DNA of 7,699 nt from Thermodesulfobacteriota bacterium (GTDB lineage Bacteria; Desulfobacterota; RBG-13-43-22): assembly GCA_025454185.1 (NCBI GenBank), contig JALOOY010000059.1, positions 1-7,699 of the forward strand, given 5' to 3'. The notes under the pieces are model-generated. The model was not told the DNA's origin. It saw only the letters and a list, made by a program, of their open reading frames with translations, and did not search any database. A program made the translations under genes and the position numbers. Shown here piece by piece: positions 1 to 5,273 of this stretch; positions within the stretch are counted from its first letter, which is position 1; every line of letters starts with the position of its first letter.

Positions 1-1
1 C

Positions 2-1195
2 CTGGATGACGAGACCCAGTTGGATCGCCGCAACACGGCCATCGTGAGCCGCAACTTCGGTAATTTCAACTTCATCGGCGGATTTCAGTATTTCCAGGAG
101 CTGGACAAGTCGGACGACGCCCTGAACCAGTTGCCTTACCTGCGTTTCGACAGCCTGCGTTTTGAACTCTGGAAGAGCCTATACCTCCAGTGGTATTCGT
201 CCTATAACAATTACTGGCGGAAGAACAACGACCGGGGGCAGGTGCTGGATTTGCTGCCCACCCTTTCCTACCCCTACAAGCTGCGTCAATACCTGAATTT
301 CGACACCTCCCTGGGACTTGCCCAGACTTTTTTTCAAGTCGACAATAAACAAAGCAGCCAGGTGGCCGACTATGCCTCCCGGACCGTCCCGAACTTCCGC
401 CTCGATCTGTCTTCGGATGTGCAGCGCATCTTCGATGTTTCCAGCGATAAGCTGCAAAAGGTCAAACACAGCATCCGGCCTCAGGTGGTCTACAATTACG
501 TCCCCGAGGTGACGCAGGACGATCTGCCGAATTTCCTTTCGCCCATTACCAAGATCAACACGGTGACCTATTACCTGACCAATATCCTGACCGCCAAGAG
601 CCTGATGGGCAAGGGCAAGGAGGGAGAGGAACTCCACTCCTACCTGGACTTCTTGTACTTCAAACTCTACCAGACCTACGATATCAACGAGGCCACCCGC
701 GACGAGGCGGCTCCCCGCATCAACACGCCGGCCGGGGGCCTCAGTTCCATCGGCACCACCGGCACCACCGGGGTGGTGGGGACCCCCGGGGAACGGAGGC
801 CTTTTTCCGACATCATCGGGGAACTGGAGATCGTCTTCGGGCCCAACCTGCGCCTGCGGTCTTTCGCCGGCTGGTCTCCCTATGACAACCTGATCCAGAC
901 CCAGACCCACACCCTGAACCTGAGCGCCGGCGGGAGCTGGGTCAACCTGGAATACCAGACCACCGGCGGGGACCAGTTCCGGCAGTTGAATTCTTCTTTT
1001 TATTGGAAGATTTCCCCCTCCTGGACGGCCAACTTTCTGAACAAGTGGGCCATCGATCAGAATCAGAGCTACGAGACCACCCTGGGACTCGCCTACAACC
1101 ACCAGTGCTGGGGGATCAAGGCCCATTTCACTGAAACGCCGGACGACAAAAAATTCCTGGTTTCCTTCTCCCTCAAAGGGCTGGGCGAATTTTAA
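2..1195 (+). CDS. lptD: LPS-assembly protein LptD (OstA), C-terminal part, 5' end outside window
   Basis: This is the beta-barrel portion of LptD, the outer-membrane protein that, with the lipoprotein LptE, inserts lipopolysaccharide into the outer leaflet. The frame is open from base 2, so 397 C-terminal residues are present and the N-terminal domain and signal peptide lie upstream. Seen in the sequence: alternating polar/aromatic strands such as RFELWKSLYLQWYSSY, a late YNHQCWGIKAHF segment whose single Cys (fragment residue 369) falls near the C-terminal cysteine pair of E. coli LptD, and a terminal strand VSFSLKGLGEF ending in Phe, as expected for BAM-folded barrels. Fragment residues about 240-265 form a Gly/Thr/Pro-rich stretch (SIGTTGTTGVVGTPG), probably an expanded surface loop. 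The stop codon is three bases before a TTTTCGTACTAAA repeat. The family call rests on the C-terminal pattern and overall character. Confidence 0.9.
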   Translation: MDDETQLDRRNTAIVSRNFGNFNFIGGFQYFQELDKSDDALNQLPYLRFDSLRFELWKSLYLQWYSSYNNYWRKNNDRGQVLDLLPTLSYPYKLRQYLNFDTSLGLAQTFFQVDNKQSSQVADYASRTVPNFRLDLSSDVQRIFDVSSDKLQKVKHSIRPQVVYNYVPEVTQDDLPNFLSPITKINTVTYYLTNILTAKSLMGKGKEGEELHSYLDFLYFKLYQTYDINEATRDEAAPRINTPAGGLSSIGTTGTTGVVGTPGERRPFSDIIGELEIVFGPNLRLRSFAGWSPYDNLIQTQTHTLNLSAGGSWVNLEYQTTGGDQFRQLNSSFYWKISPSWTANFLNKWAIDQNQSYETTLGLAYNHQCWGIKAHFTETPDDKKFLVSFSLKGLGEF

Positions 1196-1198
1196 CCC

Positions 1199-1211
1199 TT
1201 TTCGTACTAAA
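1199..1211 (+). repeat. TTTTCGTACTAAA border repeat, left copy
   Basis: The 13-base sequence TTTTCGTACTAAA starts three bases after the lptD stop codon and is repeated exactly, in the same orientation, at 1418-1430. The two copies bracket a 206-base block of palindromic sequence. The core TTTTCGTAYTAA is also found at 5232-5243 and, on the minus strand, at 3649-3660 (one base short) and 4678-4689. Confidence 0.8.
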
Positions 1212-1263
1212 TCTCCATGTCCGCCTCCGGCAGCCACCCGCGAAGCATGAAAACTTGTTCGGT

Positions 1264-1381
1264 CGTCATCCTGGCGAACGCCATCCCGCCGCCGGCGGGA
1301 CAGGGCAGTTAGAGTCTTGGGTCACCTGGATCCCGGATCGGGCCTGCCCCGGCAGGTATTAAGCCGGGGTCCGGGATGACG
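1264..1381. repeat. Palindromic GTCATCC...GGATGAC intergenic element
   Basis: The element is bounded by CGTCATCC (1264-1271) and its complement GGATGACG (1374-1381). Inside are CCCGCC/GGCGGG (1285-1290 with 1294-1299) and a two-part stem: TCCCGGA (1331-1337) pairs with TCCGGGA (1370-1376), and CCCCGGC (1347-1353) with GCCGGGG (1363-1369). CCTGCC/GGCAGG around 1343-1356 offers an alternative fold. This resembles the GTCAT-bounded palindromes scattered through many proteobacterial genomes. It has no coding potential that I can support. There is no T-run after the stem, so I do not call it a terminator. It occupies most of the 303-base lptD-rplM spacer. Confidence 0.7.
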
Positions 1382-1417
1382 GCGAAAGACAAACGCGAAA
1401 AGCGGTAAGTGATCCTA

Positions 1418-1430
1418 TTTTCGTACTAAA
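1418..1430 (+). repeat. TTTTCGTACTAAA border repeat, right copy
   Basis: Exact second copy of the 13-base sequence at 1199-1211, ending eight bases upstream of the -35 box of the rplM promoter. The pair could be target-site duplications around the 206-base insert or border sequences belonging to the repeats; other solitary copies in the window favour the latter. Confidence 0.8.
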
Positions 1431-1437
1431 ATTATTA

Positions 1438-1466
1438 TTGACAGCCTCTATTGAAAGTGCTAAATT
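1438..1466 (+). promoter_or_regulatory. Sigma70-type promoter for rplM-rpsI
   Basis: A perfect -35 box TTGACA (1438-1443) is followed by a 17-base spacer and a -10 box TAAATT (1461-1466, four of six consensus bases). The surroundings are AT-rich and transcription would start near 1473, giving a leader of about 25 bases that holds the GGAG ribosome binding site at 1486-1489. Strength and position fit a ribosomal-protein operon. The promoter lies just downstream of the right border repeat, so the repeat block has not disrupted it. Confidence 0.8.
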
Positions 1467-1498
1467 CTAAATTTTTCAATTTCCTGGAGTAAAGAGCC

Positions 1499-1939
1499 AT
1501 GAAAAGTTATATACCCAAAGCAGGGGAAATCGAACGAAAATGGTATCTGTTGGATGCCAAAGATTTGGTCCTGGGCCGGCTGGCCTCGGAAGTCGCCCAG
1601 CGCCTGCGGGGGAAGCTGAACCCCCGTTTCGTGCCTTATGCGGATACCGGGGATTTCGTGGTGGTGGTCAATGCCGCCGAAGTCCGCTTGACCGGCCGCA
1701 AATTGGATCAGAAAATTTACTATCATCATACGGGATACATCGGCGGCATCAAGTCCATTACGGCTAAAAAGTTAAAGGAAAAACGCCCGGAGGACCTGAT
1801 CCGTTTCGCCGTCCGGGGCATGCTGCCCAAGAACAGCCTGGGACGCAAGTTGAACAAGAAATTGAAGGTCTATGCCGGCCCTGACCATCCGCATCAGGCC
1901 CAGCAGCCCATATCCATAGCCTTACAGGGGAAAGAATGA
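1499..1939 (+). CDS. rplM: 50S ribosomal protein L13
   Basis: L13 is an early-assembly protein of the large ribosomal subunit that binds 23S rRNA. The 146-residue product has the usual family length and its conserved blocks: WYLLDAKDLVLGRLAS near the N-terminus, PYADTGDFVVVVNA, the YYHHTGYIGG segment, RGMLPKNSLGR, and LKVYAGPDHPHQAQQP near the C-terminus. The ATG start at 1499 is supported by GGAG at 1486-1489 with a 9-base gap and by the promoter at 1438-1466. The stop codon overlaps the rpsI start (ATGA), so the two genes form the widely conserved L13-S9 operon and are probably translationally coupled. Nothing about the protein looks abnormal. Confidence 0.98.
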   Translation: MKSYIPKAGEIERKWYLLDAKDLVLGRLASEVAQRLRGKLNPRFVPYADTGDFVVVVNAAEVRLTGRKLDQKIYYHHTGYIGGIKSITAKKLKEKRPEDLIRFAVRGMLPKNSLGRKLNKKLKVYAGPDHPHQAQQPISIALQGKE

Positions 1940-2334
1940 TTATGGCCGAGAAAGAGTTTTACGCAACGGGAAAGAGGAAGTGCGCCATCGCCCGCACCTG
2001 GCTGCGTCCGGGGAACGGGCAGATTATGATCAATGATCGCCCGGTGGAAAATTACTTCAGCCGCGAAACGGCCAAAATGGTGGTCCTCCAGCCCCTGGAA
2101 CTGACCGACACAGTGGGCAAGTTCGATATCCTGGTCAACGTCCAGGGCGGCGGATTGTCCGGCCAGGCCGGGGCCGTGAAGCACGGCATCAGCAAGGCCC
2201 TGCTGGTCTTCGATCCGGCCCTGCGGTCGGTTCTGAAAAAAGCCGGGTTCCTGACCCGGGACTCGCGGATCAAGGAACGGAAAAAATACGGTCAACGCGG
2301 GGCGCGGGCCCGTTTCCAGTATTCCAAACGCTAA
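1936..2334 (+). CDS. rpsI: 30S ribosomal protein S9
   Basis: S9 belongs to the head of the small ribosomal subunit, and its basic C-terminal tail reaches the P-site tRNA. Seen here: the N-terminal YATGKRKCAIARTWL block, the GGGLSGQAGAVKHGISKALL block, and the terminal RKKYGQRGARARFQYSKR ending in the invariant SKR. The frame can start at 1936 (ATG overlapping the rplM stop, 132 residues) or at the third codon, 1942 (130 residues, the usual family length). The purine run AGGGG at 1926-1930 lies 5 bases from the first ATG and 11 from the second; I keep the first, but the second cannot be excluded. Transcription comes from the rplM promoter and ends at the hairpin at 2361-2395. Confidence 0.97.
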   Translation: MIMAEKEFYATGKRKCAIARTWLRPGNGQIMINDRPVENYFSRETAKMVVLQPLELTDTVGKFDILVNVQGGGLSGQAGAVKHGISKALLVFDPALRSVLKKAGFLTRDSRIKERKKYGQRGARARFQYSKR

Positions 2335-2360
2335 TCCGTCTGCCGGTCACAGTATTTTCC

Positions 2361-2395
2361 AAGGGGAGGCCCGGAAGGGCTCTCCCCTTTTTTTT
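2361..2395 (+). terminator. Rho-independent terminator of rplM-rpsI
   Basis: AAGGGGAG followed by GCCC pairs with GGGC and then CTCCCCTT across a GGAA tetraloop, giving a stem of about 12 bp with one bulged T. The stem runs straight into a run of T residues ending at 2395. It begins 26 bases after the rpsI stop codon. The stable tetraloop, G+C-rich stem and T-tract make this the only convincing intrinsic terminator in the window. Confidence 0.92.
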
Positions 2396-2416
2396 CGCGG
2401 CAACCTAAAAAAGATC

Positions 2417-2543
2417 CACCGCAAAGACGCCAAGAGCGCAAAGGTCCATATTTTTCCATTGGCGGGAAAAGCCGCCAATGGAAAAGCACTTATCGCTTCG
2501 CGAACCTTGACCCGTTCTTTGTGTCCTTTGCGCCTTTGCGGTG
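2417..2543. repeat. Inverted-repeat element, copy A (CGCAAAG arms, inner hairpin)
   Basis: The left arm (2417-2444) begins CACCGCAAAGACGC and contains three CGCAAAG-like units. The right arm (2515-2543) is its imperfect inverse, ending CCTTTGCGGTG. Between them is a perfect 14-bp hairpin: TTTTCCATTGGCGG (2452-2465) pairs with CCGCCAATGGAAAA (2472-2485) around a 6-base loop, and a GCTTCGCG stretch follows. The same layout occurs at 7460-7645 with CACAGAG arms, and a truncated version sits just before mutL. This is a non-autonomous, MITE- or REP-like repeat with no open frame of its own. It fills most of the spacer between the rpsI terminator and argC. Confidence 0.8.
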
Positions 2544-2598
2544 AATAAATTTTTTCGAGGGTATAGATTAATAGGTTTTTTAAGAGGAGGGCATGACC

Positions 2599-3651
2599 AT
2601 GGCCGAAACAAAAATCAAGGTGGCGATCGTGGGCGGATCGGGATATACGGGAATGGAACTGCTGCGCCTGCTGCTCCCCCATCCCCGGGTGGAGGTGGCG
2701 GCCGTCACCTCCCGGCAGTACCAGGGGAAGAGGATGCAGGAGGTCTTTCCGTCCCTGGGCTCCTCGGGACTGGTCTTCAGTAACCCGGCGGTCGAGGAAC
2801 TGACCGCTGCGGGGCAGGCCGTTTTTACCGCGGTCCCCCACCAGGAGGCCATGGAGATCGTGGCCGGATTGCAGGGCAAAAAGGAGTTGCGGATCATCGA
2901 CCTGAGCGCTGATTTTCGGCTGCGGCAGGCCGCCGTCTATCAGGAGTGGTACGGCCCGCATCGGGCCCCGGAGCTGCTCGCCGAGGCGGTGTACGGCCTC
3001 CCCGAGCTCTACTTTTCCCGGATACAGAAAGCCCGGCTCATCGGCAACCCCGGCTGCTATCCCACCAGCGTCATCCTCGGGCTGGCCCCCCTGCTGCAGG
3101 CCGGGGTCATAGAGGCGGACGGCATCGTGATCGATTCCAAATCGGGGGTCAGCGGTGCCGGCCGCTCCCTTACCTTGGGCAGTCTGTACTGCGAGGTCGA
3201 TGAAGGATTCAAAGCCTATAAAGTGGGGGGAGAACACCGCCATATCCCGGAGATCGAACAGGAGTTGAGTCTTTTGGCCGGCCGGCCCCTGCAGGTGACC
3301 TTCACCCCCCACCTGGTGCCCATGTCCCGGGGAATCCTGTCCACCATGGTCCTCCAGCCGGTAAAAGAACTGACCTGGAAGGACCTCCGGGACCTGTACG
3401 AAGATTTCTATAGCGAGGCCCCTTTTGTCCGGCTGGTGGGGGAAAAGGACCTGCCCAACACCCTGCGGGTCCGGGGCTCCAACTATTGCGAGCTGGGCTG
3501 GCGCCTGGATCGGCGCACCGGTCGGCTGATCGTCCTCTCGGCCATCGACAATCTGGTGAAGGGGGCCGCCGGACAGGCCGTCCAAAACTTGAATATCCTC
3601 ATGGGCTGGGATCAGACCCTGGGGTTGACCCAGTTACCGCTGTATCCCTAA
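2599..3651 (+). CDS. argC: N-acetyl-gamma-glutamyl-phosphate reductase
   Basis: ArgC catalyses the NADPH-dependent reduction of N-acetyl-glutamyl phosphate to the semialdehyde, the third step of arginine (ornithine) biosynthesis, in the cytoplasm. The 350-residue length fits the longer ArgC type. Seen: a nucleotide-binding VGGSGYTG loop (residues 11-18), the catalytic cysteine in GNPGCYPTS (Cys153), the GGEHRHIPEI segment carrying the active-site histidine (His213), and the late NYCELGWRLDRRTGRLIVLSAIDNLVKGAAGQA block. An in-frame ATG also occurs at 2593, but AGGAGGG (2585-2591) leaves only one base before it and seven before 2599, so 2599 is the likelier start. An rplM-rpsI-argC order recurs, as I recall, in several deltaproteobacteria. 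The terminator at 2361-2395 implies separate transcription. The stop codon lies inside a TAATACGAAAAA border sequence. Confidence 0.97.
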   Translation: MAETKIKVAIVGGSGYTGMELLRLLLPHPRVEVAAVTSRQYQGKRMQEVFPSLGSSGLVFSNPAVEELTAAGQAVFTAVPHQEAMEIVAGLQGKKELRIIDLSADFRLRQAAVYQEWYGPHRAPELLAEAVYGLPELYFSRIQKARLIGNPGCYPTSVILGLAPLLQAGVIEADGIVIDSKSGVSGAGRSLTLGSLYCEVDEGFKAYKVGGEHRHIPEIEQELSLLAGRPLQVTFTPHLVPMSRGILSTMVLQPVKELTWKDLRDLYEDFYSEAPFVRLVGEKDLPNTLRVRGSNYCELGWRLDRRTGRLIVLSAIDNLVKGAAGQAVQNLNILMGWDQTLGLTQLPLYP

Positions 3652-3691
3652 TACGAAAAACCGTTCGGCGTTGGGCGTTCGGTGTTCGGCG
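3649..3691 (-). repeat. Border sequence plus TTCGGCGTTGGGCG repeat
   Basis: TAATACGAAAAA (3649-3660), the complement of the TTTTCGTATTA border, overlaps the argC stop codon. It leads into tandem-like units GTTCGGCGTTGGGCG and TTCGGTGTTCGGCG (3663-3691). The inverse of this repeat, CGCCGAACGCCCAACGG, appears at 5292-5308 followed by a decayed border, so both parts seem to travel together. Confidence 0.65.
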
Positions 3692-3711
3692 AAGGAGCTA
3701 AACAGGAATTT

Positions 3712-3735
3712 TCAGGCTCCTGGGTACTCGACCCA
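3712..3735 (+). repeat. Imperfect direct repeat, copy 1, with small hairpin
   Basis: TCAGGCTCCTGGGTACTCGA continues into CCCA here and is matched by a related copy at 3863-3886 (TCAGGC, TGGGT, CT and GACCC are shared). CCTGGGT (3719-3725) pairs with ACCCAGG (3731-3737) over a 5-base loop. There is no T-run. Confidence 0.5.
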
Positions 3736-3746
3736 GGCCAGGGGGG

Positions 3747-3804
3747 TTAATAAGAAAATAGAGACGAACATCCAACATTCAACATCAAACTTCCAACATC
3801 GAAT
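3747..3804 (+). repeat. AACATCCAACATTC repeat, copy 1 (with decayed border)
   Basis: The 42-base unit at 3763-3804 begins GACGAACATCCAACATTC and ends CCAACATCGAAT. It differs from the unit at 4690-4731 at three positions. In front of it, TTAATAAGAAAA (3747-3758) is a recognisable variant of the TTAATACGAAAA border that precedes the second copy. The two copies flank truA in the same orientation. Confidence 0.8.
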
Positions 3805-3816
3805 TGCGGTATAGTA

Positions 3817-3845
3817 GCACAGCCCCGCGTCTCGCGGGGCTGTGC
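3817..3845. repeat. Perfect 13-bp hairpin in the argC-truA spacer
   Basis: GCACAGCCCCGCG (3817-3829) pairs perfectly with CGCGGGGCTGTGC (3833-3845) across a TCT loop. There is no T-tract on either strand, so it is not a standard intrinsic terminator. It sits among other repeats and is probably a repeat unit too, though RNA-level roles such as 3'-end protection of argC mRNA are possible. Confidence 0.75.
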
Positions 3846-3862
3846 CCCATCGGCAGCTATTC

Positions 3863-3886
3863 TCAGGCGGCGTGGGTGCTTGACCC
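3863..3886 (+). repeat. Imperfect direct repeat, copy 2
   Basis: TCAGGCGGCGTGGGTGCTTG followed by ACCC parallels the sequence at 3712-3735. Together the copies enclose copy 1 of the AACATCCAACATTC repeat and the 13-bp hairpin. Confidence 0.45.
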
Positions 3887-3946
3887 GACCATATATCGAC
3901 CATCGAACCAAACAAACGAAATCAACCAGACCAACCAACCAACGAA
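3887..3946 (+). repeat. A/C-rich simple-repeat leader of truA, no Shine-Dalgarno
   Basis: These 60 bases run to the truA start codon. GACCATATATCGACCAT (two GACCAT copies 11 bases apart) is followed by AACCAAACAAACGAAATC and then a CCAA tandem, CCAACCAACCAACG. There are almost no G residues and no AGGAG-like site before the ATG. The composition differs sharply from the coding regions, and the stretch looks like another repeat that replaced the native ribosome binding site. An unstructured A-rich leader could still permit initiation. Confidence 0.6.
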
Positions 3947-4681
3947 ATGAAATACCGCCTGCTCATCGCCTACGACGGGACCCGCTATCAGGGCTGGCAG
4001 CGCCAGGCCCAGGCGCCCACGGTGCAGGGAACGATCGAAGGCGTTCTGGAGAAGGTGACCCGGGAGGCCGTCACCCTCATCGGTTCCGGGCGGACGGATG
4101 CCGGGGTCCATGCCTGGGGGCAGGTGGCCCATTTCCACACCGCTACGGCCCTGAGCCAGGAAAGGCTGGCCAAGGCCCTGCAGGCCCTGCTGCCGGACGA
4201 CATCGTCCTGCGGGACCTGACCGAGGCCCCCCCCGATTTTCATGCCCGTTTCGGCAGCCGGCGTAAGACCTATGATTATTATGTGTGGAACGGGGCCTGG
4301 CCGGTTCCGTTTTTTCGGGGCTATAGCTGGTGGGTCCGCTCCCCCCTGGATCGTTGTCTGATGGCCGATGGGCTGGCCGGACTGCTTGGGGAAAGGGATT
4401 TTTCGGCGTTTCAGACCAGCGGCAGCCGGGCGGCTCACGCTATTCGCACCATGTTTCAGGCCGGCCTGGTAGCCTCGCCGCGGGGCTGGCTGAGACTCCG
4501 TTTCCAGGCCGACGGTTTTCTGCGCCACATGGTCCGCAACCTGGTCGGCGGCATCGTCCGTGTGGGCCAGGGCCGGTGGTCTCTGGAGGAATGGCGGGCT
4601 GTCATCGAATCCCGCGACCGTTCACGGGCCGGTGAAATGGCCCCGGCCCAGGGACTGTTCCTGCGGAAGGTGATTTATTAA
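3947..4681 (+). CDS. truA: tRNA pseudouridine(38-40) synthase
   Basis: TruA isomerises uridines 38, 39 and 40 in the anticodon stem-loop of many tRNAs to pseudouridine. The 244-residue product has the family's usual size and motifs: an N-terminal YRLLIAYDGTRYQGWQRQ block, the catalytic aspartate in GSGRTDAGVHAWGQVAHF (Asp51), SRRKTYDYYVWN, GERDFSAFQTSGS, and the C-terminal FQADGFLRHMVRNLVGGIV block. The ATG at 3947 agrees with the family N-terminus, although no ribosome binding site precedes it: the leader is an A/C-rich repeat. The stop codon overlaps a TTAATACGAAAA border, so repeats hem in both ends of the gene. No promoter could be assigned; read-through from argC is possible. Confidence 0.97.
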   Translation: MKYRLLIAYDGTRYQGWQRQAQAPTVQGTIEGVLEKVTREAVTLIGSGRTDAGVHAWGQVAHFHTATALSQERLAKALQALLPDDIVLRDLTEAPPDFHARFGSRRKTYDYYVWNGAWPVPFFRGYSWWVRSPLDRCLMADGLAGLLGERDFSAFQTSGSRAAHAIRTMFQAGLVASPRGWLRLRFQADGFLRHMVRNLVGGIVRVGQGRWSLEEWRAVIESRDRSRAGEMAPAQGLFLRKVIY

Positions 4682-4731
4682 TACGAAAAGACGAACATCC
4701 AACATTCAACATTCAACATCCAACATCGAAT
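4678..4731 (+). repeat. AACATCCAACATTC repeat, copy 2 (with intact border)
   Basis: The border TTAATACGAAAA (4678-4689) includes the truA stop codon and is followed directly by a 42-base unit (4690-4731) starting GACGAACATCCAACATTC and ending CCAACATCGAAT. The unit is about 93% identical to 3763-3804 and is nearly the inverse of 4973-5012. Confidence 0.85.
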
Positions 4732-4858
4732 AAAAACGTAGGGCGGCCGTCTCGCCCGCCGACCCGATAAGGGAATTTGCCTGTTGGACTTCAAGGGTAA
4801 GGTTTGGGGCTTCATCCCCCAGAAAGCTGAGCGGGCTCAAATCTTCTAGGGGTAACTC
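4732..4858. other. Unassigned spacer with short hairpins
   Basis: No gene is supported here. GGGCG (4741-4745) can pair with CGCCC (4753-4757), and TGGGG/CCCCA pair around 4805-4820. The GTAGGGCGG...CGCCCGCC composition resembles another intergenic repeat type, but there is no second copy in this window. A minus-strand frame crosses the region, but it also runs through the neighbouring repeats and is not credible as a protein. Confidence 0.4.
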
Positions 4859-4955
4859 GTCATTGCGAGGAGTGAAGCGACGAAGCAATCCCCCGCATAG
4901 CTTGGGGCCTCCCGAAAGCTTATGCGGGGGATTGCTTCGCTTTGTTCGCAATGAC
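4859..4955. repeat. 97-base GTCATTGCGA palindromic element
   Basis: GTCATTGCGA (4859-4868) pairs with TCGCAATGAC (4946-4955). GAAGCAATCCCCCGCATA on the left is matched by TATGCGGGGGATTGCTTC on the right, with two short unpaired stretches (GGAGTG and ACG on the left arm) and AGCTT/AAGCTT near the apex. The whole element folds into one long cruciform-like hairpin. I recall GTCATTGCGAG-type palindromes as common in deltaproteobacterial and other genomes. It is non-coding and lacks a T-tract. Confidence 0.85.
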
Positions 4956-4972
4956 CTGCCAAACGCAATACC

Positions 4973-5012
4973 ATTCGATGTTGGACGTTGGATGTTCGAT
5001 GTTGGATGTTCA
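4973..5012 (-). repeat. AACATCCAACATTC repeat, copy 3, inverted
   Basis: Read on the minus strand this gives GAACATCCAACATCGAAC... and ends CCAACATCGAAT. It has four mismatches in 39 bases relative to the copy at 4690-4731. Its minus-strand beginning, CTGAACATCC, overlaps the TGA stop of the small minus-strand gene at 5010-5165, just as other copies abut gene ends. Copies 2 and 3 form an inverted pair enclosing 4732-4972. Confidence 0.8.
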
Positions 5013-5165
5013 GTTTTTTTTACCCGGCTGGACCGTATCCTTGACGCTCTGGTAGACACTACGGAAGGCCTCGTCGAAGTTGCCCAGGGCCAACCGTCCG
5101 ATTTCGATGTACTTGATGATGATTTCCTTGGAGACTTTCAGAATCATTTCCTCTTCGGGTTTCAT
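5010..5165 (-). CDS. Small 51-residue protein, unrecognised
   Basis: I do not recognise the family. The frame runs from ATG (complement of 5163-5165) to TGA (5010-5012). Start selection is well supported: AGGAGG (complement of 5172-5177) lies exactly six bases upstream. The product begins MKPEEEMILKVSKEIIIKYI, contains EIGRLALGNFDEAFRSVYQS, and ends QPGKKN: two likely amphipathic helices, charged, no cysteine, no signal peptide or membrane segment. The helix-linker-helix pattern (KEIIIKYIEIG, then NFDEAFRSVY) loosely recalls the N-terminal part of MucR-type regulators without the zinc finger; that is only an impression. It is transcribed opposite to its neighbours. The last codons and stop abut a repeat, so the original C-terminus may have been altered. 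Confidence 0.75.
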   Translation of the reverse strand: MKPEEEMILKVSKEIIIKYIEIGRLALGNFDEAFRSVYQSVKDTVQPGKKN

Positions 5166-5231
5166 GGAGCCCCTCCTCTTGTTGCTTTCTCAAAACCCTT
5201 CGGGCAAAAAACTCGGTTCAGCAAGGCGAAG

Positions 5232-5267
5232 TTTTCGTATTAATACGATATTCGATGTTGGACGTCG
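5232..5267 (-). repeat. Border sequence plus truncated AACATCCAACATTC repeat (copy 4)
   Basis: TTTTCGTATTAA (5232-5243) extends into the palindrome CGTATTAATACG (5236-5247) and is followed by ATTCGATGTTGGACGTCG. On the minus strand that reads CGACGTCCAACATCGAAT, the distal 16-18 bases of the 42-base repeat. This is a stub of the family, located about 50 bases upstream of the small minus-strand gene's ribosome binding site. Confidence 0.65.
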
Positions 5268-5273
5268 TGAAAC

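Noticed and set aside
179..1237. Long minus-strand open frame opposite lptD
   Set aside because: It has low-complexity Gly/Val/Gln-rich content typical of antisense frames in GC-rich DNA, and the plus strand has a convincing LptD.
2417..2543. CRISPR array from the CGCAAAG units
   Set aside because: Units are short, adjacent without spacers, and arranged as inverted arms.
2347..3585. 412-codon minus-strand open frame opposite argC
   Set aside because: It is the antisense of argC and runs through the terminator and repeat copy A; no protein family resemblance.
3817..3845. Hairpin as argC terminator
   Set aside because: Strong stem, but no T-run follows on either strand.
3763..4731. CRISPR-like pair of 42-base repeats
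   Set aside because: The copies are about 900 bases apart with truA between them, others are inverted, and there are no cas genes or regular spacers.
4706..5059. Minus-strand frame containing SPLSFLGDEAPNLTLEVQ
   Set aside because: It overlaps the small gene in another frame and spans three repeat units. The middle stretch could be a decayed gene, but nothing supports it.
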